This document shows positions 24,955 to 33,821 of a stretch of DNA of 49,216 bases, in pieces. The stretch comes from Stenotrophomonas_A sp035629025 (GTDB lineage Bacteria; Pseudomonadota; Gammaproteobacteria; Xanthomonadales; Xanthomonadaceae): positions 1 through 49,216 of the forward strand of contig DASPIU010000084.1 of assembly GCA_035629025.1 (NCBI GenBank), in the 5' to 3' direction. A model generated the notes under the pieces. That model worked only from the letters and a program-made list of their open reading frames with translations. It had not been told where the DNA came from and searched no databases. Positions within the stretch are counted from its first letter, which is position 1; every line of letters starts with the position of its first letter. Both the position numbers and the translations under genes were made by a program.

Positions 24955-26202
24955 CTATTCGGCCTGCGCGTCAGCCAGTTTTACCTTGTCGCCATCCTTC
25001 AGGGTGGCGGGTGGGTCGAGCACGACGGTGTCGCCGGCGGTCAGGCCCGACAGCACCTGGCGGTCATCGCCCAAGGCAATGCCGGTCTTCACCGGTTGCA
25101 GGGCCACGACGTTGTCTTCGCCGACCACGAAGGCCGCGCTGCCGCCCTCGCGTTCGACCAGTGCGGCGCCGGGCACGCGCACGCCTTGCGGCTGCTGCGC
25201 CTGCTGCGGCTTGGCTTCTTCCAGGAAGCTCACGCGCACGCCCATCTCCGGCACGATGCGCGGGTCCTTGACCTTCATCGACACGCGTACCTTGACCGTG
25301 GCCTTGCCGCGGTCGGCGGTGGGGATGATGGCGATCACCTCGCCGGGAATCTTCCAGTCCGGGTAGGCATTGAGCACCACTTCCACCGGCATCTTCGGCT
25401 GCACGCGGCCAATGTAGGCCTCGCCGACATCCACTTCGACTTCCAGCGATTCCATGTCCACGATGGTGCCGATGCCGGTGCGGGTGAAGCCGCCAGTGGC
25501 CAGCGGCGAGACGATTTCGCCTGGCTGCGCCGCCTTGGCCGTGACCACGCCGGAGAACGGCGCGCGCACGATGGTGTTGTCCACGCCGAGGTCGGAAATC
25601 GCCAGCTGGTTGCCGGCGACTTTCACGTTGCGCTCGGCGCTTTGCAGTTGCGCGCGCAGCGCATCGCGCATGGCGACCGTCTCGTCGTACTGCGAGCGCG
25701 AGACCAGCTGCTGCCCGACCAGGGTCTGCAGGCGCGTGGCATCGGCTTCGGCACGCTTGAGTTGGGCACGGATGTTCTCGACCTGGCTGCGCGCCGCGCC
25801 GACCTGCGAGGCGGACAGGTCGCGGCTGGCATTGGCGTCGATGGGGTCGAGCGTGGCCATCACCTGGCCTTCCTCCACCCGCATGCCTTCCTCGATCTTC
25901 ACCTCGCGGACCTTGCCGGTGATCTTCGCCGACACCGTCGCCATGCGCCGGGCGACCACGTAGCCGGAGGCATCGAGCACCGAGGCGCTGCTGCCGCCGG
26001 CAGTGATCGCCACTACCGGCGCGGTGCGCACCTCGACCGCGGGCTTGCGCCCGAACAGCGCCCAGGCGCCAGCGGCCAGCAACAGCAGGAGCACGACAAC
26101 GGCCAGGCCGATCCACAGACCGCGCCGCGATGGCGGCTCGCGTCCTGCGGGCGACTTGCGGTCGATCTTCAGTTCCTTCAACAGATCAGCGGAGGTATTC
26201 AT
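24955..26202 (-). CDS. Periplasmic adaptor (HlyD/RND type) of the ABC exporter
   Basis: A 415-residue membrane-fusion protein from ATG 26202 (GGAGG-like upstream bases in the minus strand are absent, but the frame before it is not conserved). One membrane helix lies at about 30-50. A lipoyl half-domain, a coiled-coil hairpin (about 125-200), the second half (VRAPFSGVVTAKAAQPGEIV) and beta-barrel domains follow. It would join the ABC complex to an outer-membrane channel; no TolC-type gene is in the window. First gene of a four-gene operon. Confidence 0.9.
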   Translation of the reverse strand: MNTSADLLKELKIDRKSPAGREPPSRRGLWIGLAVVVLLLLLAAGAWALFGRKPAVEVRTAPVVAITAGGSSASVLDASGYVVARRMATVSAKITGKVREVKIEEGMRVEEGQVMATLDPIDANASRDLSASQVGAARSQVENIRAQLKRAEADATRLQTLVGQQLVSRSQYDETVAMRDALRAQLQSAERNVKVAGNQLAISDLGVDNTIVRAPFSGVVTAKAAQPGEIVSPLATGGFTRTGIGTIVDMESLEVEVDVGEAYIGRVQPKMPVEVVLNAYPDWKIPGEVIAIIPTADRGKATVKVRVSMKVKDPRIVPEMGVRVSFLEEAKPQQAQQPQGVRVPGAALVEREGGSAAFVVGEDNVVALQPVKTGIALGDDRQVLSGLTAGDTVVLDPPATLKDGDKVKLADAQAE

Positions 26203-26374
26203 CGGCAACCAGGACGGCGGGGCGGGAACAATGTGACCGCGGCGGCCAGACGTCGACAAGCTGCCGGAAGTCACCACTTGCAAGCGGCGCAGCATGACGG
26301 CGATCACGGTCTGCGTCCAGCCGCCGCGCGCCGGCGCCGTACACTGCCCGGGCTCTCCCCACGGAACCGACCGA

Positions 26375-27154
26375 ATGCCCCGATGCTCTCGCGCCGCCCG
26401 CGCGCTGCTGGCCCTGCTCCTGTTCGCGCTGGCCGTCCCGGCCTGGTCCCAGCAATTCAAGGTGCTGGTCGCGGCGATCCCCAACAAGTACCACCACGAC
26501 TACATCCCGGTCGCCAAGCCGCAGTTCGAGCAGCTCGCCCGCCGCCATGACTTCGCCCTGACCTGGGATTGGGACGGCCGCGCCTTCGACGGCGATTTGT
26601 CGCAGTACCAGGCCATCGTCCTGCTCAACAGCCCGGCCAGCGATCTCGACGCGGCGCGCCGCGCCAACTTCCAGAAGTACGTGCGCAGCGGCGGCGGGGT
26701 GGTGGCGGTGCACAAGGCCTTCGCCATCAGAAAGGGGGACTGGGACTGGTACGACCGTATGATCGGCCGTTCCTTCCGCACCCATCCGTTCGTGCAGACC
26801 GCCATGGTCGATGTGGTCGATGCCAGCCACCCGGCCACCGCCGGCCTGCCGCGGCGCTGGCTGTGGAGCGACGAGTGGTACGAATACGACCCGCCCTACA
26901 GCGACGACCTGCAGGTGGTGATGGAAGTGGACGAGCGCAGCTACGACCCGACCGCGATCTGGCCCGGCCAGGTCGCCAAGGGCATGGGCCGCCACCACCC
27001 GGTGGCCTGGTACCACGTATTCGAGGGCGGCCGCGTGTTCGCCACCGCGCTGGGCCATCCGCCGGAAGCCTATGCCGACGCGCTGTACCTGGGCCACCTG
27101 TATGGCGCGATCTACTGGGCGGCGACGGGGCGCGGCATCGACAGCCAGCGTTGA
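26375..27154 (+). CDS. Secreted ThuA-domain protein
   Basis: A 259-residue protein with a signal peptide (about 1-24, ending WSQ) and one ThuA domain, a class-I glutamine-amidotransferase-like fold found in trehalose and other sugar utilisation. Typical parts are NKYHHDYIP, the GGGVVAVHKAF turn, a DEWYEYD acid cluster and GMGRHHPVAWYHVFEGGRVF followed by TALGH. TACACT at 26340-26345 may be the -10 box. Divergent from the adaptor gene over a 172-bp gap. Catalytic function uncertain. Confidence 0.85.
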   Translation: MPRCSRAARALLALLLFALAVPAWSQQFKVLVAAIPNKYHHDYIPVAKPQFEQLARRHDFALTWDWDGRAFDGDLSQYQAIVLLNSPASDLDAARRANFQKYVRSGGGVVAVHKAFAIRKGDWDWYDRMIGRSFRTHPFVQTAMVDVVDASHPATAGLPRRWLWSDEWYEYDPPYSDDLQVVMEVDERSYDPTAIWPGQVAKGMGRHHPVAWYHVFEGGRVFATALGHPPEAYADALYLGHLYGAIYWAATGRGIDSQR

Positions 27155-27257
27155 GGTGGTCGCTGCGCCATGAGCGGCCGTTGGATTACGATGGCCTTCG
27201 CATCACGCGTGGCGCGCACCTGCCCTCACGCGCACGCTGAACCAGGGTCGTGGCGTC

Positions 27258-27578
27258 ATGAACTTCGAGGCATTGCTGCATCAATACCGCGGGTTGCTGG
27301 CGCTGCTTTCGGTGCTGGCCACCGTCAACGTGCTGTACGCGCACCGCGCCTTGCTGCGCCTGGCGCAATCACGCCCGCAGTTGTTGCAGGCGGTCGGCAT
27401 TCGCCGCATCGACTGGTGGCCGCGTTGTGTCCTAGGCGTGGCGCGGCTGGGTTTCAGCGGGGCCGGGTCGGCGCTGTCGTTGCGCACGCGCCTGCACTTC
27501 CAGGGCGTGACCGTGACCTATGTGGTGTTGCTGGCGCTGATCGCGCGTGCCGCGGTGGATATCGCGCGGCTGCTTTGA
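27258..27578 (+). CDS. Small membrane protein, function unknown
   Basis: A 106-residue protein with hydrophobic stretches at about 12-28 and 82-104 separated by a basic segment (QSRPQLLQAVGIRRIDWWPR). No family recognised. Codon use matches the core genes. Its 3' end is followed by a 28-bp perfect palindrome shared with the convergent stress gene. Confidence 0.6.
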   Translation: MNFEALLHQYRGLLALLSVLATVNVLYAHRALLRLAQSRPQLLQAVGIRRIDWWPRCVLGVARLGFSGAGSALSLRTRLHFQGVTVTYVVLLALIARAAVDIARLL

Positions 27579-27587
27579 GGAATGAAA

Positions 27588-27615
27588 ACGGCGCCGCGTT
27601 GCAACGCGGCGCCGT
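27588..27615 (-). terminator. 28-bp perfect palindrome acting as terminator
   Basis: The 28 bases read the same on both strands (ACGGCGCCGCGTTG and its exact complement, no spacer). On the minus strand it is followed by TTTT, so it should terminate the PA2169-type gene; on the plus strand no T-tract follows. It lies between two convergent genes. Confidence 0.75.
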
Positions 27616-27632
27616 CCAATCCCGCAGATAGA

Positions 27633-28088
27633 TCAGGAAACCTGCTTCAGCGCGTGCTTGCGGTTGCGCATCACGTCATGGCACTCGCGCACGCGCGGCA
27701 GCAGGGCCTCGACTTCGGCGCGCGCGGCGGCCGGGGTGTCGGTGTCGGTGAGGGTGTCCTGGAAAGCATGCAGCAGGCGATCTTCGGATTCCTCCAGTTC
27801 GGCAACATAGCTGTAGTCGGTGTCGCTGAGCATGGCGCGGACCTTGGCGTAGAACTGCTGCATCGTGCCGACCATGGTGCCGTGTTCGGCCGGCGTGCCG
27901 CCGGAGGCTGCAACTACCGCGCTCAGGCGGGTCACGATGTCGCTCTTGACGGTGGCGATGCGGGTGAACAGGGCAGTGAGTTCGGGAATGTTGACCTTGC
28001 TCGCGGCCTCGGCATAGAACTCCTGGCCGTCGCGGGCGATCTCGATCAGGTCGTTGAGGCGGTGTTCGATCTTGGACTGGGTATTCAT
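27633..28088 (-). CDS. PA2169-family four-helix-bundle protein (DUF2383)
   Basis: A 151-residue all-helical protein from ATG 28088. The pattern LNDLIEIARDGQEFYAEAA, then KVNIPELTALFTRIA, and a GGTPAEHGTMVG turn fits the PA2169/DUF2383 family, ferritin-like in fold and often stress-induced. The longer frame upstream lacks family sequence. Divergent from a YciE-type gene. The 294-bp gap between them holds a TAGCAT (28295-28300) that could be the -10 of the YciE gene and three copies of a CGTTCACC octamer. Confidence 0.85.
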   Translation of the reverse strand: MNTQSKIEHRLNDLIEIARDGQEFYAEAASKVNIPELTALFTRIATVKSDIVTRLSAVVAASGGTPAEHGTMVGTMQQFYAKVRAMLSDTDYSYVAELEESEDRLLHAFQDTLTDTDTPAAARAEVEALLPRVRECHDVMRNRKHALKQVS

Positions 28089-28382
28089 CGTCTGCATTCC
28101 GTGTTTGAGTGAGTTGCTTCGAGTGTCTTGCCGACGCAACCACTTTTTCGCAACGCGGATAAAGAGCACGTGACCACGCGTGGCGCGCGTTCACCCGTGT
28201 CGGTGTACTGCGAAGCCGCTGCATGGTTGAGGTGAACGTCCTGCGGACTCTTGCGCTCCGCCTGGGCATTCTTTTGCAGCGCGTTCACCGGCCCTAGCAT
28301 CGCCCTTAACCCATGGCTCTCTAGCTTGCGCAGGGAAGGCAGCAATCCGCTGCTCACACCTGACCACCCGGAGACCCAGAAC

Positions 28383-28919
28383 ATGGCTGTCAAGACCATC
28401 GAAGAATTGTTCATCCACGAACTCTCTGACATCTACAGCGCCGAAAAGCAGCTGACCAAGGCGCTGCCGCGCCTGGCGCGCGCCGCCACCAACCCGGACC
28501 TGGCGGCCGCGTTCGAGCTGCATCTGGAAGAGACCCAGGGCCAGATCGAGCGCATCGACCAGGTGGTCGAAGTGCTGGGCATTCGCCTGAAGCGCATCAA
28601 GTGCGCCGCGATGGAAGGCCTGGTCGAGGAAGGCAAGGAAGTCATCGACGAGGTCGAAGCCGGCCCGCTGCGTGATGCCGCGTTGATCGGCGGCGCGCAG
28701 AAGGTGGAGCATTACGAGATCGCCTCCTACGGCACCTTGGCCGCTCTGGCCAAGCAGCTCGGCTACAAGGACGCGCTGCCGCTGCTGCTGGAAACGCTGC
28801 AGGAAGAAAAGAACACCGACGAGAAGCTGACCATGCTGGCCGAGGGCGGTGGCAATCAGGCCGCCAGCCAGGAGAAGGGCCAGAAGGGTGGTTCGCAGAA
28901 GGGCAGCAAGGCCGCCTGA
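28383..28919 (+). CDS. YciE/DUF892 ferritin-like stress protein
   Basis: A 178-residue protein with the YciE opening TIEELFIHELSDIYSAEKQLTKALPRLA. Carboxylate and histidine residues of the diiron-like site are seen in FELHLEET, and EHYEIASYGTL later. The last 25 residues are Gln/Lys/Gly-rich and probably disordered. GGAGACC upstream is the ribosome binding site. YciE-type proteins respond to osmotic and general stress; biochemical function is not settled. Confidence 0.9.
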   Translation: MAVKTIEELFIHELSDIYSAEKQLTKALPRLARAATNPDLAAAFELHLEETQGQIERIDQVVEVLGIRLKRIKCAAMEGLVEEGKEVIDEVEAGPLRDAALIGGAQKVEHYEIASYGTLAALAKQLGYKDALPLLLETLQEEKNTDEKLTMLAEGGGNQAASQEKGQKGGSQKGSKAA

Positions 28920-28933
28920 CGGAGTCCGCGCCA

Positions 28934-29284
28934 ATGCCTCGTGCCCGCGATTGGAAACAGCGACTGGCCGAGGCAATGGCGCGAGCGGACCTGGGTGCCG
29001 TCTCACTCCGCGAGGCGGCGCGGATGCTGGAAGAGGCGGTGCCCGACTATGCCGAGCACCGCTATCAAGGCAGTGGGTGCGATGGCGATGGCGTGCGCTG
29101 GTTCGAGGCGCCGCAACTGGCCATCGCCCATGCGGTGTGGGCCGCAACCCATCGCCCGTACGACCCCGACTGGCGGGTCGTGGATGTAGTCGGCGAACTG
29201 AGCATGAGTGAGCGCGGGTGGTGGTCCAGCCGCCTGCGCCTGCCCGTGCGCCGGCATCCGCAGCCGGCGCGTCTGCATTCGTGA
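28934..29284 (+). CDS. Hypothetical protein downstream of the YciE gene
   Basis: A 116-residue protein starting 14 nt after the YciE stop and so probably cotranscribed. No family recognised. It has a helical opening (WKQRLAEAMARADLGAVSLREAARMLEEAVPDY), a WFEAPQLAIAHAVWAAT middle and a basic end. It is read in one of three overlapping open frames here; this frame has the most protein-like sequence and follows at once in the operon, but the call is less sure than its neighbours. Confidence 0.5.
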   Translation: MPRARDWKQRLAEAMARADLGAVSLREAARMLEEAVPDYAEHRYQGSGCDGDGVRWFEAPQLAIAHAVWAATHRPYDPDWRVVDVVGELSMSERGWWSSRLRLPVRRHPQPARLHS

Positions 29285-29287
29285 AGC

Positions 29288-29875
29288 CTAGTTGCGCTGA
29301 TACCAGTCCCACACGTGTTCAGGCAGATGCGTGCGCAACTCGATGCCGAGCGCCGCATGGCTGTCGAGCGTGTCGCGCAGGGCCTGCTGCGCCGGAGTGA
29401 GGGAGCCGGTGCTTTCGTGCTCGCCCAAGGGCAGCTGCGCGCTGGACCAGTCGTAGAGCAGATCCACGCGTTGCAACGTGGCCGCGCGCGCCCAGGGGCG
29501 CAGCGGGTAGACCCGAAAGCCCCGTGTCGCCAGCGCCCGTGCCGCTGCGGCGAGCTGCGCATTGGCGCCGCGCACCCATTCGGTCTTGCCACCGGCGTTG
29601 GCGGCAATGGTGAGCGGTGCCGGCGCACGGTGCGCCTTCAGCGGCCGGCGCAGTTCCAGTTCCAGGTCGCGGGCATCGCGCTCGGTTTCGGTTTCCACCA
29701 GCGTTCCCGTGTCCAGGTCGAAGAACTCGAACCAGCGCGGATGCAGGCTGCGCAGGCGCGACAGGGGATTGCGCGAGAAGCCTATCTTGCAGAAGTCTTC
29801 CCAGGCGCAAGGCAGCACGTAGGTAAAGCAGCGGCCGTCGGTACGGATTTCCCCGGGTTCGTGCTCGTGGGCCAT
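29288..29875 (-). CDS. GIY-YIG/T5orf172-like nuclease-fold protein
   Basis: A 195-residue protein whose first 60 residues fit the GIY-YIG fold in its T5orf172-like form: CFTYVLPCAWEDFCKIGFSRNPLSRLRSLH, with the conserved glycine, arginine and later glutamate (ETETERDARDLELELRRPL). The C-terminal 100 residues are not assigned. GIY-YIG proteins of this type can be nucleases, but the catalytic set should be checked. Its start lies 12 bp after the M17 aminopeptidase stop, so it is probably the last gene of that operon. Confidence 0.72.
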   Translation of the reverse strand: MAHEHEPGEIRTDGRCFTYVLPCAWEDFCKIGFSRNPLSRLRSLHPRWFEFFDLDTGTLVETETERDARDLELELRRPLKAHRAPAPLTIAANAGGKTEWVRGANAQLAAAARALATRGFRVYPLRPWARAATLQRVDLLYDWSSAQLPLGEHESTGSLTPAQQALRDTLDSHAALGIELRTHLPEHVWDWYQRN

Positions 29876-29887
29876 GGCCGCGGGCGG

Positions 29888-31255
29888 TCAGCCGCCGTAG
29901 CGCGCCTGCAGCATCGCCCAGGCCGAACGCAGCGCCAGCGCCTCGCCGCCCGCCGGGCGGCCGGGGCGGTCGGCGTCGTTCCAGGCATAGACGTCCAGGT
30001 GCGCCCAAGGCTGTCCGCTGGGTACGAAACGCTCCAGGTACAGCGCCGCGGTGACCGCACCGGCCATGCGCGAGCCGGCGTTGGCCAGGTCGGCGACATG
30101 GCTGGTGAGATAGCGCAGGTACGGGCGCCACAACGGCATCCGCCACACCGGGTCGCGGGTATGTTCGCCGGCTTCGATCCAGGCCTGGGCCACGGCGTCG
30201 TCGTTGGCGAACAGGGCCGGCAGGTCCGGGCCCAATGCGATGCGCGCCGCGCCAGTGAGGGTGGCGAAGTCCAGGATCAGCGCCGGCTTGGCTTCGCCGG
30301 CATAGGTCAGCGCATCGCACAGGACCAGGCGGCCTTCGGCGTCGGTGTTATCCACTTCCACGCTGACGCCGGCGCGAGTGGTGATCACCTCGCCGGGACG
30401 GAAGGCTTCCGGCCCCACCGCGTTTTCCACCGCGGGGATGAGCAGGGTCAGCCGCACCGGCAGTTGGCGCGCCATCACCAGCCCGGCCAGGGCCAGCGCG
30501 TGGGCGGCGCCGCCCATGTCCTTCTTCATGTGGCGCATGCCGTCGGCCGGCTTGAGGTCCAGGCCGCCGGTATCGAAACACACGCCCTTGCCGACCAGGA
30601 TCAGGTGCGGGCGCGCCGCGTCGCCCCATTGCAGTTCGATCAGGCGCGGCGCGCGGTGCGAGGCGCGGCCCACGGCGTGGATGGTGGGGAAATTGCGTTC
30701 CAGCAGCGCGGCGCCGGTGATCACCTCGATGCGTGCGCCGTGCGCGGCGGCAATCTCGCGCGCCGCGGCTTCGAGCTGTTCCGGGCCCATGTCCTCGGTC
30801 GGGGTGTTGACCCAGTCGCGCACGCGCAGGCAGGCCTCGATCAGGTCCGCAACCTCGGCCGACGGCGCGGCGACCAGTTCGGCCGGCGCGCGCGTCGGCT
30901 TGCGGTAGCGCGCGAAGCGATAGCTGCCCAGGCCCCAGCCCAGCTGCAACAGGGCCTGGCCGGCATCATCCAGGCCTTCGGCGCGCCATTGCGTGCCGGC
31001 CGGCAGCGCGAACGGGCCGTGCGCATAAGCGTAGGCATCTTCGCGATCACCCACGCCCAGTACCGCGCCGGCCAAGCCATCGCTGCCCGGCAACAGCAGC
31101 ACGCTGCCCGGTGCCGCTTCAAAACCCTGCGCCTGCGCCCAGCCCGCCAGTGCCGCCGGCTGCCGCGCCAGCCAGGTGGCGAACTGCGCACGGTCGAGCA
31201 CGTGCAGCGGCAGGGCGGAGGGGGTGTCGGCAACGAAGCCTTGAGGCAATGACAT
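29888..31255 (-). CDS. M17 leucyl aminopeptidase-family protein
   Basis: A 455-residue cytosolic peptidase. The metal and catalytic motifs are GKGVCFDTGGLDLKP (lysine and aspartate ligands), KKDMGG and N303-TDAEGRL, the family signature. It is shorter than PepA (about 500) and nearer to the PepB-like group. Releases N-terminal residues from peptides with two metal ions. ATG 31255 lies 15 bp after the HAD gene, so they form an operon. Confidence 0.9.
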   Translation of the reverse strand: MSLPQGFVADTPSALPLHVLDRAQFATWLARQPAALAGWAQAQGFEAAPGSVLLLPGSDGLAGAVLGVGDREDAYAYAHGPFALPAGTQWRAEGLDDAGQALLQLGWGLGSYRFARYRKPTRAPAELVAAPSAEVADLIEACLRVRDWVNTPTEDMGPEQLEAAAREIAAAHGARIEVITGAALLERNFPTIHAVGRASHRAPRLIELQWGDAARPHLILVGKGVCFDTGGLDLKPADGMRHMKKDMGGAAHALALAGLVMARQLPVRLTLLIPAVENAVGPEAFRPGEVITTRAGVSVEVDNTDAEGRLVLCDALTYAGEAKPALILDFATLTGAARIALGPDLPALFANDDAVAQAWIEAGEHTRDPVWRMPLWRPYLRYLTSHVADLANAGSRMAGAVTAALYLERFVPSGQPWAHLDVYAWNDADRPGRPAGGEALALRSAWAMLQARYGG

Positions 31256-31270
31256 GGGCGATTCCTTGAA

Positions 31271-32014
31271 TCAGGCGCGCGCGGGCGCACCGGGACGGGA
31301 GGGGTGCGAGGCGGCGCTGCCGGCCTGGGCATCGAGCCAGTCGGCCAGGCCGGTGAGGGTGTCGAACTGCAGGTCGGGCAACTTGTCGGCGCGTGGCCAA
31401 CTGACCTCGGTGCGGTTGATCCAGCAGGCGCGCAGACCTGCATCGAGCGCGCCGACCACGTCCATATCGACATGGTCACCGACGTGCAGCACCTGCGCGG
31501 GCGCCACGCCCAGCCTGGCGCAGGCGGCGTGGAAAATGCTCGCCTGTGGCTTGGCCGCGCCGTGTTCGCGCGAGCCCAGCTGAAAGACGAAATGATGGTC
31601 CAGGCCGATCCGCGCCAGATCCGCGTTGCCATTGCTCAGCGCCGCCACCGGCACCCGCGCGGCGATCCGCGCCAGTGCGTCGAGCGCGTCGGGATAGCAC
31701 TCGACCCGGTTGCGCGCGGCATAGAACACCTCGTACGCCGCTTCGACCAGGCTCACGTCGCCGCCACTCAGCTCCAGCGCCTGCTGCAGGGTGAGCCGGC
31801 GCAGCGCGCTCAGGTCGTGATGCAGATGCGGGTTGTCGGCAAAGCTGCGCTCACGCAGTTCGCGCATGCCGGCCAGATCGAAGCGCGCCGCGGTGACCGG
31901 GCTGTGGACGCGCATCCAGTCGTGCAGCACCTGGTCGATGCGCGCGCCGATGGGCGCGAACGGCCACAGCGTGTCGTCCAGGTCGAGGGTGATGGCGCGG
32001 ATCGGAAAGCTCAC
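31271..32014 (-). CDS. HAD-family phosphatase, YigB-like
   Basis: A 247-residue HAD hydrolase with GTG start. Motif I is LDLDDTLWP with D11 and D13; motif II is ALSNGN; motif III has a lysine in AAKPQASIF; motif IV is HVGDHVDMDVVGA. The cap is helical. YigB-like enzymes dephosphorylate small metabolites including FMN; the substrate here is not known. Minus-strand TAAAAT at 32026-32021 lies 6 nt before the GTG, suggesting a leaderless mRNA. Confidence 0.88.
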   Translation of the reverse strand: MSFPIRAITLDLDDTLWPFAPIGARIDQVLHDWMRVHSPVTAARFDLAGMRELRERSFADNPHLHHDLSALRRLTLQQALELSGGDVSLVEAAYEVFYAARNRVECYPDALDALARIAARVPVAALSNGNADLARIGLDHHFVFQLGSREHGAAKPQASIFHAACARLGVAPAQVLHVGDHVDMDVVGALDAGLRACWINRTEVSWPRADKLPDLQFDTLTGLADWLDAQAGSAASHPSRPGAPARA

Positions 32015-32026
32015 GCGGGCATTTTA
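32015..32026 (-). promoter_or_regulatory. -10 box directly before the HAD gene, possible leaderless start
   Basis: On the minus strand TAAAAT (32026-32021) is followed by GCCCGC and the GTG start at 32014. There is no room for a Shine-Dalgarno site. A good -35 was not found. Confidence 0.45.
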
Positions 32027-32087
32027 GGTCAGATGGACCCTGCCGAGCAGCGGCGCGCGTCCACGCACCCGGCACTGCCAGGCCGGG

Positions 32088-33200
32088 TCACTCCAGCAGC
32101 CGCGCCCAGCGCTGCGTGCCTTCCAGCCGGCTCAGGATCATCTTGATGCAGACCAGCAGCGGCACCGCCAGCAGCAGGCCGACCAGCCCCCACAGCCAGC
32201 CGAACAGCATCAGCGCCAGGATCAGCATCAGCGGCGAGATCGCCATGCGCCGGCCGAGGATGATCGGTGTCACCAGCTGGCCTTCGATGGTATGCAGCAC
32301 CAGATACAGCGCCGCTGGCAGCGCCGAGGCAGCCGGCGTGTCGAAGGTGACGAAACCCATCAGCAGCATCAGCATCACGCCGATCAGCGGGCCCACATAC
32401 GGGGCGAAATTCAGCAGCGCCACCACCGTGCCCCACAGCAGCGCTTCAGGCAGCGGCACGCCCAGCGCGTACAGGATGCCGCTATAGATCATGCCGACCG
32501 CGGTATTGATCAGGCTGATCGTCAGCACGTAGCGCGACACCTCGCGCTCGATCTCCAGCAGGATCTCGGTGGTGAAACGCTGCTGCGCGCGGCTGGGAAA
32601 CAGCGCGATGGCATGCCGTTGCAGATTTTCCCCGTACACCATGAAGAAGAACGTCAGCAGGATCACCGCCAGCACCGAGGCGGCCAGCTTCGGTGCGCGG
32701 ACCAGGGCGCGATAGGGATCATCGAGCTGGGTGCGCACTACCTGCACCTGGCGCCCGGTTTCACCGCCGGCGGCACGCGCGAAGTTCTCCGCGGCCTGGT
32801 TGGCCTGCTGCACCGGCTTGGTGAAGTCGCGCACCTCGCGGGCGATCTGCCGCATCTGCGTTGGTGCCTGCTGGAACCATTCCGCGGCCGGGCCCACCAG
32901 CTGCACCGCCAGCGACACCGTGCCCGCCACGCCCAGCACGATGACCAGCAAGGCGGCGATGAAGCGCGGAATATGCAGGCGCCGCAGCAGGCGGATGATC
33001 GGGTTGCCGACCATCGAGAAGAACGCCGCGAGCATTATCGGCAGGATCACCGTCTGCGCCGCCCACAGTGTGTAGCCCACGGCCAGTACCGCCAGGACGA
33101 CGAGCGAGGCCGGCCCGCGTGGGCGCGGCTTGGGCGGAGGCGGGAGGGCAGGTGCGGGTGCGGCGGGCGAATCGGGGTCGAGCGGAACGGGTTGGCTCAT
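32088..33200 (-). CDS. AI-2E/PerM-family membrane protein
   Basis: A 370-residue inner-membrane protein of the AI-2E exporter family (YdiK/PerM type). The Pro-rich N-terminus is cytosolic. About seven to eight helices follow, with a helical soluble part at about 110-175. Conserved segments are FFMVYGENLQ, the GTVVALLNFAPYVGPLIG signature and IEGQLVTPIILGRRMAISPL. ATG 33200 is preceded by a minus-strand GATAAT (33231-33226). Proteins of the family move ions or small molecules; AI-2 export is shown for only some. Confidence 0.88.
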   Translation of the reverse strand: MSQPVPLDPDSPAAPAPALPPPPKPRPRGPASLVVLAVLAVGYTLWAAQTVILPIMLAAFFSMVGNPIIRLLRRLHIPRFIAALLVIVLGVAGTVSLAVQLVGPAAEWFQQAPTQMRQIAREVRDFTKPVQQANQAAENFARAAGGETGRQVQVVRTQLDDPYRALVRAPKLAASVLAVILLTFFFMVYGENLQRHAIALFPSRAQQRFTTEILLEIEREVSRYVLTISLINTAVGMIYSGILYALGVPLPEALLWGTVVALLNFAPYVGPLIGVMLMLLMGFVTFDTPAASALPAALYLVLHTIEGQLVTPIILGRRMAISPLMLILALMLFGWLWGLVGLLLAVPLLVCIKMILSRLEGTQRWARLLE

Positions 33201-33320
33201 GGGCGCAGGCCGGCAGGGATGGCGCATTATCGGGGGTAGCGGTGTCAACGGCGCGCCTAGTCGCGCGCGACCCGATGTACTTGAGCTGGTAATCGCCGGG
33301 CCTAGCCGCGGCGCAACACG

Positions 33321-33821
33321 TCAGCGTTCGGAAACGTCCGTGGCTGCTTCGGCCGCGCGCGGCGGGTGAAAGGCGTCGGCCGCCGCATAGGGCGACTCTG
33401 GCTCGCGCGTCCGCGCTGTTGATGCCGCGGCCGCCGCCGCGGCTGCGGCAGCGGCGCTGGCTGCTGCCGGGGTTTCGGTTGCCACCACGTCGGCATTGTC
33501 CGCGGCACGTTCGGCGTGGTCGCCCGCGCGCTCGGCCTCTTCGGACGCGGTGCGTGCCTGCATCGCGGTGAACATGCTCGATACCGCGCTGAAGATCTGC
33601 ACCCAGCGCGTGGCCTGGCTGGCGACCGCGCGGCCCTTGCTGGGCTGCAGCTTGCCGGCAATGAAGCCGGTGATCAGCCCGGCCACGACGATGCGTGGCG
33701 CGGTCCAGCCTTCGCGCCAGCCGTGGCGCAGCGCGGTCCAGTGCACCCGGGTTTCCTCGGCGCGGCCTTCGACCAGCCATTCGGCGCGATCCACACGGCG
33801 GCGCAGCTTTTCAAAATTCAT
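33321..33821 (-). CDS. Membrane protein, third gene of the DUF883/YqjE operon
   Basis: A 166-residue protein from ATG 33821, which overlaps the end of the YqjE-like gene by four bases. Residues 1-38 are charged, a membrane helix lies at about 44-60 (RIVVAGLITGFIAGKL), and the C-terminal third is Ala-rich with a run of about 15 alanine-dominated residues and then an acidic end. It takes the place YqjK has in E. coli-type operons but shows no clear sequence match. Function unknown. Confidence 0.7.
   Translation of the reverse strand: MNFEKLRRRVDRAEWLVEGRAEETRVHWTALRHGWREGWTAPRIVVAGLITGFIAGKLQPSKGRAVASQATRWVQIFSAVSSMFTAMQARTASEEAERAGDHAERAADNADVVATETPAAASAAAAAAAAAAASTARTREPESPYAAADAFHPPRAAEAATDVSER

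Noticed and set aside
33241..33248. TTGACACC on the minus strand as -35 of the AI-2E gene
   Set aside because: It is only 11 bp from the GATAAT box, too close for a normal promoter.
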